A DNA stretch of 64,000 bases from Euglena gracilis (taxonomy: Eukaryota > Euglenida > Euglenophyceae > Euglenales), in contig CP154957.1 in assembly GCA_039621445.1 (NCBI GenBank), positions 1,296,504-1,360,503 on the forward strand, written 5' to 3'. Below, in pieces: positions 1 to 11,556 of the stretch; within the stretch, counting starts at the first letter, position 1, and each line of letters begins with the position of its first letter. The position numbers were made by a program, and so were the translations under genes. Below the pieces are notes generated by a model that ran no database searches, was not told the DNA's origin, and saw nothing but the letters and a program-made list of their open reading frames with translations.

Positions 1-851
1 GAATTGTCACCATTGCCTATTCCTGCTCAACATTGCCTGCGCCCAAGGCGAGTGAAACGGGAAAAAAAATGGAACAACCTGAAGAGTGGCATGGTGTATG
101 GCATTCTCCAGCCTTGCCTGTGGCAGTTCTGTCTTGGTTGAGGCATGCAATTGCTTGGTGAGCCTGCCTCCGAGTGTCAGCAAATCCCAGTTTCTTCTTT
201 TCCCAATTGCTTGGTTTCCCATTTTTGTTGTTGTTTTTTTTTGTTATTTTCAGGTTCCCGGTCCACGTGAAACTCCCTCACTCCCCCTTCAGTTTTGATA
301 TGCAGAAGAGCAGGGGTCGAGCTATTATTCTCCCACACCAACCTGTAAGTTTGAAAGTTGGAGTGAGTGGCTGACAGGGTTTATTACTTTTTAAAGCTTT
401 CGTAGGGCAATTTTTTTGAAATTTTAGGTACTTTGAGGCATTTTAAGGCATTTTTTAAAAGCTTTTCAAGGCTTTTTAAGGGTTTTGAACCACTACTTTC
501 CAAGGGCGGTCCAAGGACGGTCCGGGTCATCGACTTTTTTTATTTTGTTTGTGGCCCACGATCAAAACAACAAAAAACGCATTTTTTTGAGTTTGGTTGG
601 TTGAACATGAACAATGAACAATGTTCCAGGGATGCCATAAATAATTTCCCCCTGTGCAGCTTGTTTTGCCGAGTTTGCGATGGCTGATAGGCTTCATTGT
701 AGAAAGTCACACCCCTCCCCATGTGCCGAAAAATTGACTGGTTCAGGCATGCACACTTCATCGACGTTTATTTCGTTCACGCAAGCATACACTCAAAACA
801 CAACCCTTACCCCCCTGCAAACATCATCACAAAGCAAAGGCCAGGCTGAAC

Positions 852-945
852 TATATATATATATATATTATATATACATTTATGTGTATTACACATTAAT
901 ATATTGTTATATATTATGCACATGTGTATATTATGTATATGTATT
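852..945. repeat. AT-rich microsatellite
   Basis: Imperfect TATATA/TATGTA repeats. Its open frames are low-complexity and not coding. Confidence 0.8.
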
Positions 946-1257
946 TAAAGTGCGACCAACCCCACCATGGGGGTGCCTACCTGGGCAGGCACCACAAGGA
1001 ACCCGGCTCTGATGTTCGGTCGGGTCATGTCTTATATTAACACCTTCCTGACCTGGGGGAGGTTTTGGGGGGGGGGTGGGTGGGTGGACGGGCGGGCGGG
1101 TTGGGGCTGCTGGACCCCGCCTCCCGGGGGAGGGTGCACCATGGGTCAGCCTGGCCTGAACAAAGGCCCAGCCGGATTTTTTTCCCCGCAAGGGTTTTGG
1201 GCCGATTTTGGGTGGGTTTTGAGCAGGTGGGTGGGTTTCAGGCTTCTTTTTAAGAAA

Positions 1258-1492
1258 GTAACCCCCCCAATAGAAGCACGGGTGCGCTTATAGCGGACCG
1301 CCGCCTCCGGCGGCGGGGGGGGTGCACTTCTATTTGGACCCTACCTGCGTGATTTTCGTTGATTTCCTTTAGAAATCCCATGAAAATGGGGGGTGCGCTT
1401 GTAGCGGACCGCCGCTTTCAGCGGCGGGAGGTGCGCTTTTATTTGGACCCTGCGCTTGTAGCGGCCCCGTGCTTCTATTAGGGGGGGGTTAC
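1258..1492. repeat. Foldback element, GTAACCCCCC...GGGGGGTTAC family
   Basis: The ends are inverted copies of a 21-22-base repeat: GTAACCCCCCCAATAGAAGC at the left and its complement, ending TTAC, at 1472-1492. Inside are two copies of a GCTTATAGCGGACCGCCGC or GCTTGTAGCGGACCGCCGC word. No target duplication is obvious and no protein is encoded. The architecture (C-run next to the left end, G-run next to the right end) is shared by many elements in this window. Confidence 0.75.
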
Positions 1493-2014
1493 GCACGCCC
1501 CCCCTGGGGGGCTGGGTGCTATGGGCAGCATACATCTCTCTAAGGTTTTGCGAACCCCCCCCGGGGGGGGCGGCTGCAGCCATCCCTGATTTGGGCCCAG
1601 CCCAGCCGCAGCAGCACCCCCCCCCCCCGGGGGGGGTGGCGCTAGCCCCAGCTAGCCAGCCCCTTTTCGGGGGGTCCAGCCCAAAATTTTTCGGCGCGAA
1701 GCGCCGAAATTTTTTGAAAAACTGTGTTCAAAAGTGGCCAAAAATGGGGTTTGGGGGGCGTTTGGGGCATTTTTGGGGGGTTTCAGATGCATCATTTTTT
1801 CAAAACTGTGTTTGGCAGGTCATTTTTGGGCATTTTTCCGATTTCAGTCCAGCTCGCCCCGGTTCGGGTCCAGCCGGGGTCCAGCCCCCCCGGGGGGGGG
1901 GGCGGGCTAGCCAGCCCAAATTTCTAGCCAGCCCAAATTTCTAGCCCTAGCCCAGCAACTCCCCCCGGGGTCCTTAAAGAGATGTATGATGGGCAGACAG
2001 GGGGGTAATCCCCC

Positions 2015-2412
2015 CTGATGGTGCTGCGGGGCCAATAGAGCTGCGGGTCCAAATAGTGCTGCACCCCCCGCCAGATGAAGCGAGCGTCGAATAATGCTGC
2101 ACCCCCCAAAACGTACCAATGTGAAATGCGTAGAAGCTGGTGCAGCCTACTGCAGGCACCTTTTGTAGCCCGCAGAGAGGGGAAAGGGGCGAATCCCCAC
2201 CCGAACAACTCACAGAAGTTGTTCGAAGATGAACCATACGACCGGAGTGCACCTCGCTAGCCTCAGAGTAGGACATTGAGCAGGCAAAAAGGGTGCCTCT
2301 GGTGATGGAAGCACCTGGTCCAATAATACGGGTCCAAATAATGCTGCACCCCCCGCTGCCGGAGGCGGCCGTCCAATAGTGCTGCAGTGCAATATTATTT
2401 GGGGGGGGTTTA
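2015..2412. repeat. Dispersed AATAATGCTGCACC repeats
   Basis: Four variants of a CCAAATAATGCTGCACCCCC word sit at about 2047, 2088, 2330 and 2374, interspersed with unique sequence and ending next to a TATTATTTGGGGGGGG block. The block word recurs at 6560 and 15900. They look like nested or decayed C-run foldback elements. Confidence 0.5.
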
Positions 2413-2589
2413 AGGCACTTTCGATCCCCCGGGGGTGGGGGTCGGGTTTTGGGTTGGGTGGTGCTGTAGCACACTCCCCGGCGCTGAAGGCGCCGGGGCC
2501 CAAAAATGGCCGTTTTGAAAATGGCCATTAAAATGGCCTGAAGATCCTTTTCAGGCCTTCCGGCTTCTTTGCGCCGAAGAAGTGCCTTG

Positions 2590-3250
2590 GCCAAGTGCCC
2601 AGGCACTGGTGGCCATGCCGCCCCCCCCCCAGGCACCCCAAGGCCGACCCATAGATTCACTTTGTGCCCCTCAGGGGGGGGCACTTTTACCAGGGCTCAA
2701 ACCCCCCCACCAACTTTTTCAAAAAAAAACCACACACCCCCCCCCCCCCCCCCGGAAGGTCAACTCACCCACCCACCCACCCACCCACCCAAAACCCACC
2801 AGGCTCCTTTTTATCAACCCAGGGGGGAGGAGAGTGCCTTTTGGTGTGGGGTGCCTGCCCCTAGCAGGCCCACCCTCTCGGGGGGGGGGGTCGGTTCTGG
2901 ACCCCGGTGCCTGCCCCAGCCAATTTTCCTTTGGCAAACTTTGGCCCACGACCAGGCAAGCACAGACCCCCTCTCGCCCCCTGCCGACCCCACCTCCGGG
3001 GGGGGGGGGGGGCTGCCTGGGCAGGCACTCCAAGGCACTCCCGATCCAACTCCCCCGGGTGGGGGGGGGGGGTGGGGGACACGGCCAAAAGTGCCCTAGC
3101 ACAGACCCCGGCGCCTTCGCCTATTTTCAAAGGAATGTGCCTGGGCGCAGGCCGAAATCCAACCCCCCCCCGGGGGGGGGGGGGGGGAGTGCCTGCCTGG
3201 GCAGGCACCCATAGGCGCTGCGGACCCCACCCGGGGTTGGTGAAAAACGG
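2590..3250. repeat. C/G-run block with GCCTGGGCAGGCAC palindromes
   Basis: Alternating C-runs and G-runs with the palindrome TGCCTGGGCAGGCAC at about 3015 and 3190. The same palindrome and surrounding words recur at 6920-6990, 43060-43310, 44985-45140 and 53290-53530, so this is a dispersed family. Long proline/glycine open frames here are artefacts of the C- and G-runs. Confidence 0.6.
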
Positions 3251-3342
3251 CCTGGACGGAGCACAGGGGGGGATGGGCAAGTTGGAGGGTTTCCCCCCCA
3301 GGCTTGACCTTCAAGCATGGCATGGCCAGGGAGGGGGGTATC

Positions 3343-3455
3343 ACGGTGCTCGTCCAGTGCACTGCTTTGCAGCCGCCACGCCCATGGGGCAGGCCACCGT
3401 TGCTGTCGATCAACTCGACTTCGTGCGGCCGGAGCTGGAGGGGACCATGCAATGA
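3343..3455 (+). CDS. Candidate upstream exon
   Basis: A GC3-rich stretch readable as ...FAAATPMGQATVAVDQLDFV..., bounded by C/G-run repeat on both sides. Its composition resembles the confirmed exons. It could be the exon preceding PAS domain 1, since the later text contains GAGCTGGAGGGGACC, a possible CTG-type 5' intron end. No junction to the next exon could be closed in frame, so its membership in the gene is a guess. Confidence 0.3.
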
Positions 3456-4035
3456 CCGCCCAATTTTCAACGTTCAACGTTCTGGCTGTTGCTTGGTTTT
3501 CCCCGGTGATGTGGTCCCTCTCCCAGCCCGTCACCCAATTCACTGGAGCATTGCTGAAGACAGATTTTAACATGATATGCGGATCAGGCATCTTTTTAAG
3601 TCAGCAGACCCCCCCCGGGGGGGAGGGGGTGGATGGGTGGGTCCGGGCCGTACCCCCCCCCCGGTATACCTTTTCGGCGCGAAAATTTTTGAAAATTGCC
3701 TTTAACGGGCCCGATTTGGGGGGGGGGGGGTCCCCGCCCCCCCCCCCCGGGGGGGCGGGGGGGGGGGGTCCCGCGCCACCCTGGGAGGGTGGGGGGGACC
3801 ACCCCTCCCTCCCCCCCCAGGGGGGCTTAAAAAGAAGCCTGATGCGGATGTGTCAAACGTGCGTGTGTGTGTTGTTGTTGTTGTTGTTGTGGGTGGGTGG
3901 GTGTGGGTGAGGGTGAGGATGTGGGTGTAGATACCATGGGGGTTGTCAGGGGTGCGTGCATATGCATGTATGCACGCCGGCATCTTGATTTGTCACAAAA
4001 ATACTGACCAGCTGGCTTTTCAGACAGCCAAGCCG

Positions 4036-4112
4036 GTCCTCAGAAGTGCGGTTGCATGGCGGGGATGCTGGACACCCCCCAGGGGCAGGTGGTGATCAAC
4101 ACGACGGGGGTC
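4036..4112 (+). CDS. Exon A: start of PAS domain 1
   Basis: Encodes ...MAGMLDTPQGQVVINTTGV, the first beta strand of a PAS domain (compare the usual VVINTTGVIxxVN pattern). The 3' end is placed at 4112 because the intron that follows begins ACTCATCCCC, and CAT at +4..+6 pairs with ATG at -8..-6 of the intron end at 5116. Pairing extends through the C-run and the G-run. Joined to exon B the frame reads INTTGV-ILWVNRS without a gap. The 5' end is uncertain; a CAG about 12 bases upstream of the first codons could belong to the preceding intron. Confidence 0.65.
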
Positions 4113-4160
4113 ACTCATCCCCTCCCCGCTTTTCGGAGAGGTCAGGAATATGGGCTGGTG

Positions 4161-4320
4161 CTACCCCCCCCCCCGGGAAACTTCATGGAACTGTCCTGTC
4201 AGGGTCCCGCCCGGGAAACTGTCAGGGTCCCCGTTGCCGGCCAGCCTGTCAGGGTTGGAAGTTTTCAGGGTCCCCGGCACTGGCCAACCTGTCAGGTGAC
4301 AGTTTTCTGGGGAGGGGTAG
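4161..4320 (+). repeat. CTGTCA-family foldback, copy 1
   Basis: Begins CTACCCCC..CCGGGAAACT and ends with the complement, GGGGAGGGGTAG. The inside carries GTCAGGGTCCCC and CCAACCTGTCAG words in tandem. It is the shortest and most diverged of five copies in the window (others at 5931, 7812, 33337 and 46099), all in the same orientation. Confidence 0.7.
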
Positions 4321-4766
4321 GTATGTGGAAAGTCTTCACCCTGAAAGGGGGCGAAGGAGGGGGGGGTGGGCGCCTGGTAACCATAAGGCTGAGCATTTGG
4401 GGCTTTGAATGCTTCATTTTCGCAACCCAAGAAATGGCATATGTCCCACTGGGGCGGAGGATGTCCAGTGTCCTGGGGGCAATCATGCCAAACTCCGAGA
4501 AAAAAAAGTCAGCACGTGGAAATCGCATGCTGGAAAAACGTCAGTGGAACTCATTCCTTGCCCCGGCGGTAAATTGGTGACGGGGGGGGAAGGCAAACTG
4601 TCAACCCCCCGTCTTTTAAACAGTTAAGAAAGTGGGCTCTTTTTGGTGGGGGGGGCCTCCAATTTGGGGACATCCCACCGGCAAGGCGGCGTTGTTCAGG
4701 GGTTTGCGGGTTGTTGCCACTGTCATGTCGTCCAACCTCCCCATCCCTGCAGCCTGGGCTCCAGAG

Positions 4767-5070
4767 CATACCATTGCTTAACACCTGTCCTGACTGGTGA
4801 CTCCTCACTGGTGACTGACTGGTTTTTTGGACCAGTCAGTCAGTTTTTTTTGGGGGGGGGGGGTAGGCCCGAAAATGAAAAAGTGGCTGGCCTGCGCCGA
4901 AGGTGCCGGATATTTTTTTGGAATTTTTGCGACTTTTTGGCAAAATTTCATTGCCTCCTGAAGATTGGCCGATCCCCGGGGAGAGGGGGGGGGTGAAGTG
5001 ACTTGCCTTATTGGTTTTTGTTCAGAGTGGAAAGTGACCCCCCCCCCGGGGGTCGCTAAGCAATGGTATG
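4767..5070. repeat. CATACCATTGCTTA-family foldback, copy 1
   Basis: Left end CATACCATTGCTTAACA and right end GCTAAGCAATGGTATG are inverted. Inside are repeated GACTGACTGGTTTT words and a GGCGCAGGCC-like segment. A second copy with the same ends and interior lies at 16393-16708. Confidence 0.7.
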
Positions 5071-5116
5071 TTCCAGAGGCCCTGCCACTGTGGTGGCGGG
5101 GGGGGGGGATGGCCCC

Positions 5117-5200
5117 ATCCTGTGGGTCAACCGCAGCCTGTGCCAGTTCTTCGGGTACCAGCCCGCCGAACTGCTGCAGGAGAACGTCCGCGTACTGGCC
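5117..5200 (+). CDS. Exon B: PAS domain 1 core
   Basis: Exactly 28 codons: ILWVNRSLCQFFGYQ followed by PAELLQENVRVLA. This is the canonical PAS core: beta strand, WVN turn, a helix ending FGY, then the ELxxxNVxxL helix. Both ends are set by complementary intron termini, in phase 0. PAS domains bind small ligands or mediate protein contacts; the ligand cannot be inferred here. An in-frame alternative continuing into CCRPAALLPCCT-like sequence would read into the intron and is not PAS-like. Confidence 0.8.
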
Positions 5201-6653
5201 GCCCTGCTGCCGTGCTGCACCCGGCTGGGGAGTGGGTCCGCGTGTGGATTCTTCTCCACACGACATCAATCAATTACCCCCCCCCCGGCTATCCCCCCCA
5301 GAAAGTGTCATCCCCCCAAGGATTTGTCAGGTTATCAGGCAGTTATTATTATCAGGTAGTTATCAGGTGTTACGTAGATAAATTTCCGGCAGAATATTCG
5401 AAAACTTTTTGCGAAACGTGTTCAAAATGGCCCCAAAACGATGTTTCGGGGCTTTTGAGGTATGTAAATAAGTATTGGGGGGGGGGGGGTCTCAAAGATG
5501 CCATTTTTTTCACCACTGTGTTGTGCAGGCCATTTTTTTGGACAATTGTCTGAGTTCGCGGCCCGGCCCAGCCCAATCAGGGTCAGCCAGGGTCCAGCCC
5601 TCGGGGGGGGGGGGGGGAGGGGGGTGGCGAGCCAGCCCGAATTTCTGGCTTTGCCCATCCCAGGTTCTTGGAGGGATGGATGTTAAACACGTGGACACCC
5701 AAGGTATGAGGGAATTTTCCCGAGGCCTCGCCGGATACCCCCCCTCACCCCGGCTGGTAAACAAAAAAAAAACCAAACTCTTCACCTTCCAAAAATATTC
5801 TTTAAAAAAAAACTCAAACAAATCTTCTAACGTTTTGAAACCTTCTAAAAATTTTTTCGACTCCAATGCAAAAAAGAAAGAGGAAAATTTTTCAAGGAAA
5901 CCCCCCCAAAATAATACCTTCCCGGGGTACCTACCCCCCCCCCCGGGAAACTGTCATGCCCGAGAACCTGTCAGGGTCCCGCCCGGGAAACTGTCAGGGT
6001 CCCCCGGTACCGGCCAACCTGTCAGTATAGGAAGTTGTCAGGGTCCCCGTACCGGGCCAACCTGTCAGGGTCATTTTTTCATTGGACTTTCCCTTGAAAT
6101 GCCCTACCCCCCGGGAAACTGTCAGGGTCCCCGCCCGGGAAACTGTCAGGTCCCTGGATGGCCCAACCTGTCAGTATAGGAAGTGAGTGTCAGGGCCCCC
6201 CGTACTGCCAACCTGTCAGGTGACAGTTTCCCGGGGGGGGGGGGGGGTAGTACGGGGGGGATTAGGGAATTTGGGGGGGGGGGGTATGCACCCCAAAATT
6301 TCTTCGAATTCCGCCTTAGAGTCCGGTAGGATCCGCCAAAACCCCCCCTTTGGGGTCATTTTTTTGTACTTTCTTATGAGATTTAGCATTTTTTTGGAGG
6401 TCAATGATCAGAGAAATCATTTTTTTTTGTAATTGTTGTCAGAGATTGTGATTTTTACCTACATTTTCAGGTCAAAATCCGGGCCTTCGGCCCGAAACTA
6501 GGGTGGGGGGGATGGGTATTAACCCGGTCGCCGAAGTCGGACCCTGAGGGGGGGGGGGGGGGGGTATTATTTGGGGGGGGGTTTTACACCCCCTCGCCCA
6601 GGCTGGCGGGTGTCAGTGTTTGCGTTTTATGCACACGCCCCGCAGCAGTGGGG
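5201..6653 (+). other. Nonconventional intron B/C (1453 nt)
   Basis: The 5' end GCCCTGCTGCCGTGC (CTG at 5204-5206) pairs with the 3' end GCCCCGCAGCAG (CAG at 6646-6648), giving a CTGCTGC stem. One-repeat slippage is possible because CTGCTG/CAGCAG is repeated. The intron includes the CTGTCA foldback at 5931-6250, a G-run block near 6480-6600, and an AT-rich stretch near 5760-5910. Confidence 0.65.
5931..6250 (+). repeat. CTGTCA-family foldback, copy 2
   Basis: CTACCCCCC..CCGGGAAACTG at the left and CAGTTTCCCGGG..GGGTAG at the right are inverted. The interior has two blocks, each ending in CCAACCTGTCAG, separated by a CATTGGACTTTCCCTTGAAATG spacer that is also present in copies 3 to 5. Confidence 0.8.
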
Positions 6654-6740
6654 CGGGGGCGGATGCCGCAGCCGTACGCGGGGCAGCACGACCACTTCCT
6701 GCGGCGCCACATCCGGACGGGGGCCTGCCGTGGTGCTCGG
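6654..6740 (+). CDS. Exon C: PAS domain 1, MPQPYAGQHD segment
   Basis: Reads RGRMPQPYAGQHDHFLRRHI then RTGACRGAR. The MPxPYxxxHDxFLRRxIxTG pattern is the conserved continuation after NVxxL in PAS domains of this type (MPEPFxxxHDGYLxRY), so it follows exon B directly. The 3' boundary is tentative: 6740 is chosen from a CGGCAG 5' intron end. Beyond it the sequence also contains a one-base-shifted reading, VVLGGSAR, that resembles the expected next PAS strand. A small indel or a further tiny intron near 6725 is therefore possible. Confidence 0.7.
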
Positions 6741-8684
6741 CGGCAGCGCGCGAGGTGCCGGGCGGGCGGCTTTTTGGCTTGGAGGCAGGCTCCATTTGAA
6801 GACCTTCAGTATTAAGGTATCCCCTATGTCTAACGCACACCCTTGCCCAGTGAAGAGGTGGTGCCCGGACCAGGCTGTATTTTTAGTCGGGTGCCGACCC
6901 CACCCGGGGGGGGGGGGGGTAGTGCCTGCCTGGGCAGGCACTCATAGGCACTCCGGACCCCCCCCCCCGGGGTTGGTAATAACAGCCTGGCCCGGACACC
7001 CGGGGGAAAAAATGCCACATAAATACCCAGTACCAACACAAAAAAAAAAACAAACACAACAACCCATACCAATTGACGTCCCCAGTCCTGACCGGCTTCC
7101 GGGGAGGGGGGGGGATTTTGTTCTAGAGAAATTTTGCGGTGACAAATGTTGCGGACGAAAAATTTCGCGGATTCCTTAAAAATGTCCGGAAATATTTCGC
7201 GGGGTTTTGTTTCCGCGAAATTGTGTCCGTGCAAATTTTCTCTAAGGGGAGCAAAAAATTTTGCCCCCCCCCCCCGGTAAAAAAAAAAGATCGTCATTTA
7301 GTGTTCATTGGCTTTGGGGGGGAGGGGTTGGGGGGATCCTGACCATGTCACCCCCCAGATGTTGGGAGGGGGTCGGACCCGCCCCCTCGACTGAAAGCCA
7401 AAATCGCGAAGGTTTTATTCAGGCTTGACGCCACAAGAGATGCCAAAACGCTGCATTTTTCCTCTCTAGTTTGCCATCTCTTGTCTATTATTTTGCATAT
7501 CTTGCATATCTTGCAGTTTTTGTTCCTTCCTCTCAGAAATTACCTTTTTTAACATCGTTGAGTCCTTTTGAGTAAATAAAAATTTATGATAAAATTTATT
7601 TTTCAAAGAAAATGTTTTTTCAAAGTTGTTCACAAGGGGTTCCCAAAGTTTGAGTTGTGCTGAACCCAAAATGTGAAGGGATAAAAAACGTATATTTTCT
7701 TCTTTTGAATGTGGTTGACCTAATTTCAATGCAATTTGAAACTCAAAATTATTTTTTTCATTAAAGTGAATGATGTTTTCTCATCAAAAAACATCATTTT
7801 CCAAAGAAGCCTCTCCCACCCGCGGAAACTGTCATGCCCGAGAACCTGTCAGTGGTCCCACCCGGGAAACTGTCAGGTCCCCGGCACCGGCCAACCTGTC
7901 AGGGTCATTTTTCATTGATTTTCCCTTGAAATGCCCTACCTGGGGAAACTGCCAGGTTCCCTGGTACCGGCAAACCTTTCATGATGGAAATTTGTCAGGT
8001 TCCCCGGTACTGGCCAACCTGTAAGGTGACAGTTTCCCGGAGGGGGGGGGGTGTTGTAGGTATGATGTTTTTATTAATTTTCCTGCTTTTTTGCAATTTT
8101 TCACCCCACCACCCCCTGAAAGACAGAAGCACCCCCGAACAGTTTCGTCCCACCCCTCGGTTTTTGACCATTTGCCCATAGAAGCTCCCCCTTCAGACAC
8201 AAAAAAAGCAACAGTATTTCCGGAAAGAACTCTCGAAACACTTTTAGAATAGAAACAAAATAAGAAATCAACTGTTTGGAATTTTTATCAATTTTGAGGA
8301 AGAAATGAGATTTGGTGCATTTTTTTTGATGTAGGGAGCGTTTGTTGAATTTTATCAAGTTCAATTCTGATATAAAATTTCTAAAAGATAAAAATATTTT
8401 CAACTAATGAGCAAAAACAATACAAGTCATTATTTTAAATTTTCTCTGCAACATACTCGGGAGGGGGTGTCAAGTTAATTTTTTCCCGCTAATGATGGAG
8501 TAGGGTTAGGTGCGCGAGTTAGGCTTAGGTTAGGCCTTACTTATACGGGTGTTCGGTGTACAAGTTAGGCCTAACCCTAAGCCTAAGTCGCGCACCACCC
8601 TACTCCATCATTTAACGCAACAAACTCCACCCCCCCCCCACTCCCAACTATATATATACATATGTGTGTATGTGTATTATATAT

Positions 8685-8727
<43 letters not shown>

Positions 8728-9782
8728 CAAGAATTTTACAAAGGAATGGAAAAAACTGCCCCCCCCCCCCCCCACCCCATACTATTCAGACCGTTGGTCT
8801 AAACCGAGAGCGGGGGACTTCTATTTGGGGGTACGTTGTTTCCCGTTTCATTTTTTTGAAGAACATGAACAGCACAAGGATTTTTTCCATTTAAAGTTAA
8901 GTCGCTCCATTTGTTTTTTTCTTCTGTTTTTCTTTGAGTTCAAAAATTCACCAGAATTTCACAATACAATTATGATGAAGTAACAATGAGAAAAGTGTAA
9001 TAAAATATGGAAACAAAAATTTGGTGTATTTTTTATATAAAGATGTGTTTTTGTTGTGTATTTTAGGAACGAAATGTGAAATATTGGCATTGTCTCCAAA
9101 AATTCTTTCAACAAGTTTTCACAGGAATCTTCCCCTCGGCAGACCCTGAATTGAAAGTTTTTTTTAAGTCCTGCAGAGGTAAGTAACTGGCGAGGTAGAA
9201 GGGGGAGGTTTGACCCACCTGGTTCACCCCCCCCCCATTATTGGAAACCAAGGTTTGGGGCTGAGCCCCCCCCCCCCCGGGGTCTTTTGCCAGGGGTCTG
9301 GGTTGAGGTTCAAGTTTTTTTTGAGTTTTTTGAATTCATGGCAAAATGACAGGGAGTTGTGGTTTTTGAGGGGGTTTTTCTTTGTCACGGACCTGATTTT
9401 CAAATTTTTTGCCCAGAACCAGACTTTTTGGCGGAGACCTGTTGCTGTTCCCCGGCTGATGCAAAGGCAAACTGGTGGCGCATGTTGAAACCCGGAAAGA
9501 GATGGAGGCAGGCAAGCATAGTGCATCACTTCAATTATTATGCGTATGCTTATGACTGTGATTATAATTTATCATAATCATCATCAATACCTTTTTTTAT
9601 ATCAATATTTGCGAACAAATGAGTTCGCTCTATTTCTCATCATCTTTATCATCCGCAACAAGGAATGGTGAAAAATGAGAAATGATGAAAATGAGAGGTT
9701 TTGGGGATTTTTTTACCCGAGCTGGGTCCTGCGCCATGTGGGTTGGGGGGACCCCCCAGTCTTAAAAAGAAGCCTGGTGCCG
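6741..9782 (+). other. Probable intron C/D with repeats
   Basis: Ends are only weakly complementary, so the limits are tentative. Contents: a GCCTGGGCAGGCAC block at about 6880-7000, the third CTGTCA foldback at 7812-8058, an AT-rich stretch at 8200-8460, an imperfect inverted repeat of GTTAGGCTTAGG words at 8490-8610, and an AT microsatellite at 8648-8725. No coding segment was recognised. Confidence 0.5.
7812..8058 (+). repeat. CTGTCA-family foldback, copy 3
   Basis: Diverged ends (CCCGCGGAAACTGTCA and TGACAGTTTCCCGGAGG) with the same interior words, GAGAACCTGTCAG and CCAACCTGTCAG, and the CATTGATTTTCCCTTGAAATG spacer. Confidence 0.75.
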
Positions 9783-9823
9783 GTGCTGCGGCGCGATGGC
9801 ACGCAGCGCATCGCGCTGCTCTC
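9783..9823 (+). CDS. Exon D: PAS domain 1, RRDGT strand
   Basis: A short GC-rich segment reading VLRRDGTQRIALLS, matching the RRKDGTxxPxxLS strand of PAS domains. It is preceded by AGAAGCCTGGTGCCG, a CTG-type 3' intron end with six bases to the exon. The end at 9823 was chosen because joining to exon E in that phase gives ALLS-ARDGANRLFF, a normal PAS strand-loop-strand. Complementarity of the flanking intron ends is weak, so the boundaries may be off by several bases. Confidence 0.5.
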
Positions 9824-11556
9824 GCACAGGGCAGCCTCAACCGGGAGGGATTGCAACACCAGTACACCAAGAAGAACAGCAACACCTGTCAACAATGTCA
9901 TTATTGATTACAACCAGCCCTGGTTCCGACTTAATTTTGAGGTACCTATTTTTATATTTTTCTTGCGCATTGTTTTTTTTCCCATCCAAAAATAGCTTTT
10001 TTTTACAACCAAACACCTTCAACCTGAACCATGGTCATTTTCTTCTTTAAAGTGCAAAACCTGAAAACATGCACATATCCGCAAAATGAAAATAGCCGGG
10101 GTTGCTAAAGAAGGTGCAAAAGGGATGCCTAACCACTACACCTACCCCCCCCCCGCTATTTCCTATTTCCGGCTGCTCCTGTTCCTGGGCTGGTTTTATA
10201 TGTTTCAAAGTCTTCACATAGCCTTTTCACGAAAACCAGGAGGGTGGCATTTTCCTCTCCCCTTCCTTCCAAGGCGCAGTGTGTCGTTGACACATGCCCA
10301 TACCAACAGCAAGTCTTCGGGACGATACCTGACATTTTCATTAAAGTACAGTGCTTTTGGCAAGGCTATACCGGGGGGGAAAAAAATTGGATGCCGAAAA
10401 AATTGATTGGGAAAAAATTGGCGTACAGAAATCCTGCCAAATTTTTCCGGGCCTTTTTTGAAAATCCTGCCTCAAAATTTTGAAAATCACCCTTTTTCCA
10501 GTCATCTTGCACACAAAACCTGCCAATTTTTTCCGGGCCGTTTTCAGGTTTGGCACCAATTTTTTCGGCTTTCAATTTTGTCGGGTCTAATTTTATCTAG
10601 CTTCAATTCCCCCCCCCCCCCGGTAATTGCCCTGTCTTGGACCGGGGGATGTAGGGCGGGTGTTTTCTTCTTTGTCCCCCTCCACTCACCTGTAGTTGCT
10701 TTGAAGTCAGTTGACGACCGCGTTGACACCCTCAGCCATACCACTGTACCACAGATGTATCAGAAATGGTATTTGTTACTGAAGGATCTCCAAATCAATT
10801 TAATTTGTAGGATGGGAGGCGCTGACTTGGATTTTTTTTTGGCTTTGGAAAAGGGATGCTCTGCATCTCTTTATTTATTCTTCTCTTATTATTTAAGGAA
10901 AATATTATCCCTTACCACCTTCGGCATCAGGGAAAGCACATGCAAGGCCCATTACCAGGCTTTGATATGAGGAGGACGTGCGGGGTTCAGGTGGGGGTGC
11001 CCCCCCCCCTCCTGGACCGAGAGGTCCGGAACCTCCCCCCACCTGCCAAGGGGGTTCCGGACCGACCCCAGAGGGGGACCTGGGATCCCCCAAAAAAGGT
11101 CAAATTTTTTCCTTCTGGCACTTTTGGCCACTTTGGAGGGAATTTTTTCAGCCTGGCGTTTTGCGCCGGGCCGAAAATCTTTCACCCGGACCGCGCCACT
11201 GTTTAGGTGGAGGGCGCCCCCCCCCCCTGGACTGGAGGGGGTCCGACCCCCCCCCACCTGCCCTTATATCGAGACCTGTCCATTTCCCACTTTCACCCAC
11301 AGTGTGGTATGGCCTCCAGCACCCTTGCCTGTCAGTCATTGGAATAACACCGATTCCTTTGATGCCCCAATGCCCATGAATATCCCAGTGTGTAAGAGCC
11401 CCCTCATTTCCAGTAATCAGCCCCCCCACCAGATGCCAAGTCGGAAAAATACGGGGGAGGATAACTCCCCACCTACACCACCCCAGTGGGTCCAGCATCG
11501 GGCTGGGTGGGTGGGGCCTTTCTGGGGTTTTCAAACGAGGCCCGAGCACAGTGGGG

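Larger units (their letters stand above)
1..3342. other. Non-coding region upstream of the first exon
   Basis: No exon recognised. It holds an AT microsatellite near 852-945, the 235-bp terminal-inverted element at 1258-1492, repeats of an AATAATGCTGCACC word at 2040-2400, and C/G-run blocks with a GCCTGGGCAGGCAC palindrome between about 2590 and 3220. It is probably intron or intergenic DNA of the same repeat-rich type as the introns downstream. Confidence 0.6.
4113..5116 (+). other. Nonconventional intron A/B (1004 nt)
   Basis: No GT-AG. The 5' end CATCCCCTCCCCGC (4116-4129) is complementary to the 3' end, GCGGGG...GGATG (5096-5111), leaving 3 bases outside the stem at the 5' side and 5 at the 3' side. 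It contains a CTGTCA-family foldback (4161-4320) and a CATACCATTGCTTA-family foldback (4767-5070), the latter ending only 46 bases before exon B. Confidence 0.75.

Noticed and set aside
2569-3280. Proline- and glycine-rich frames up to 210 codons
   Set aside because: Caused by C-runs and G-runs. They lack codon bias and are open on both strands.
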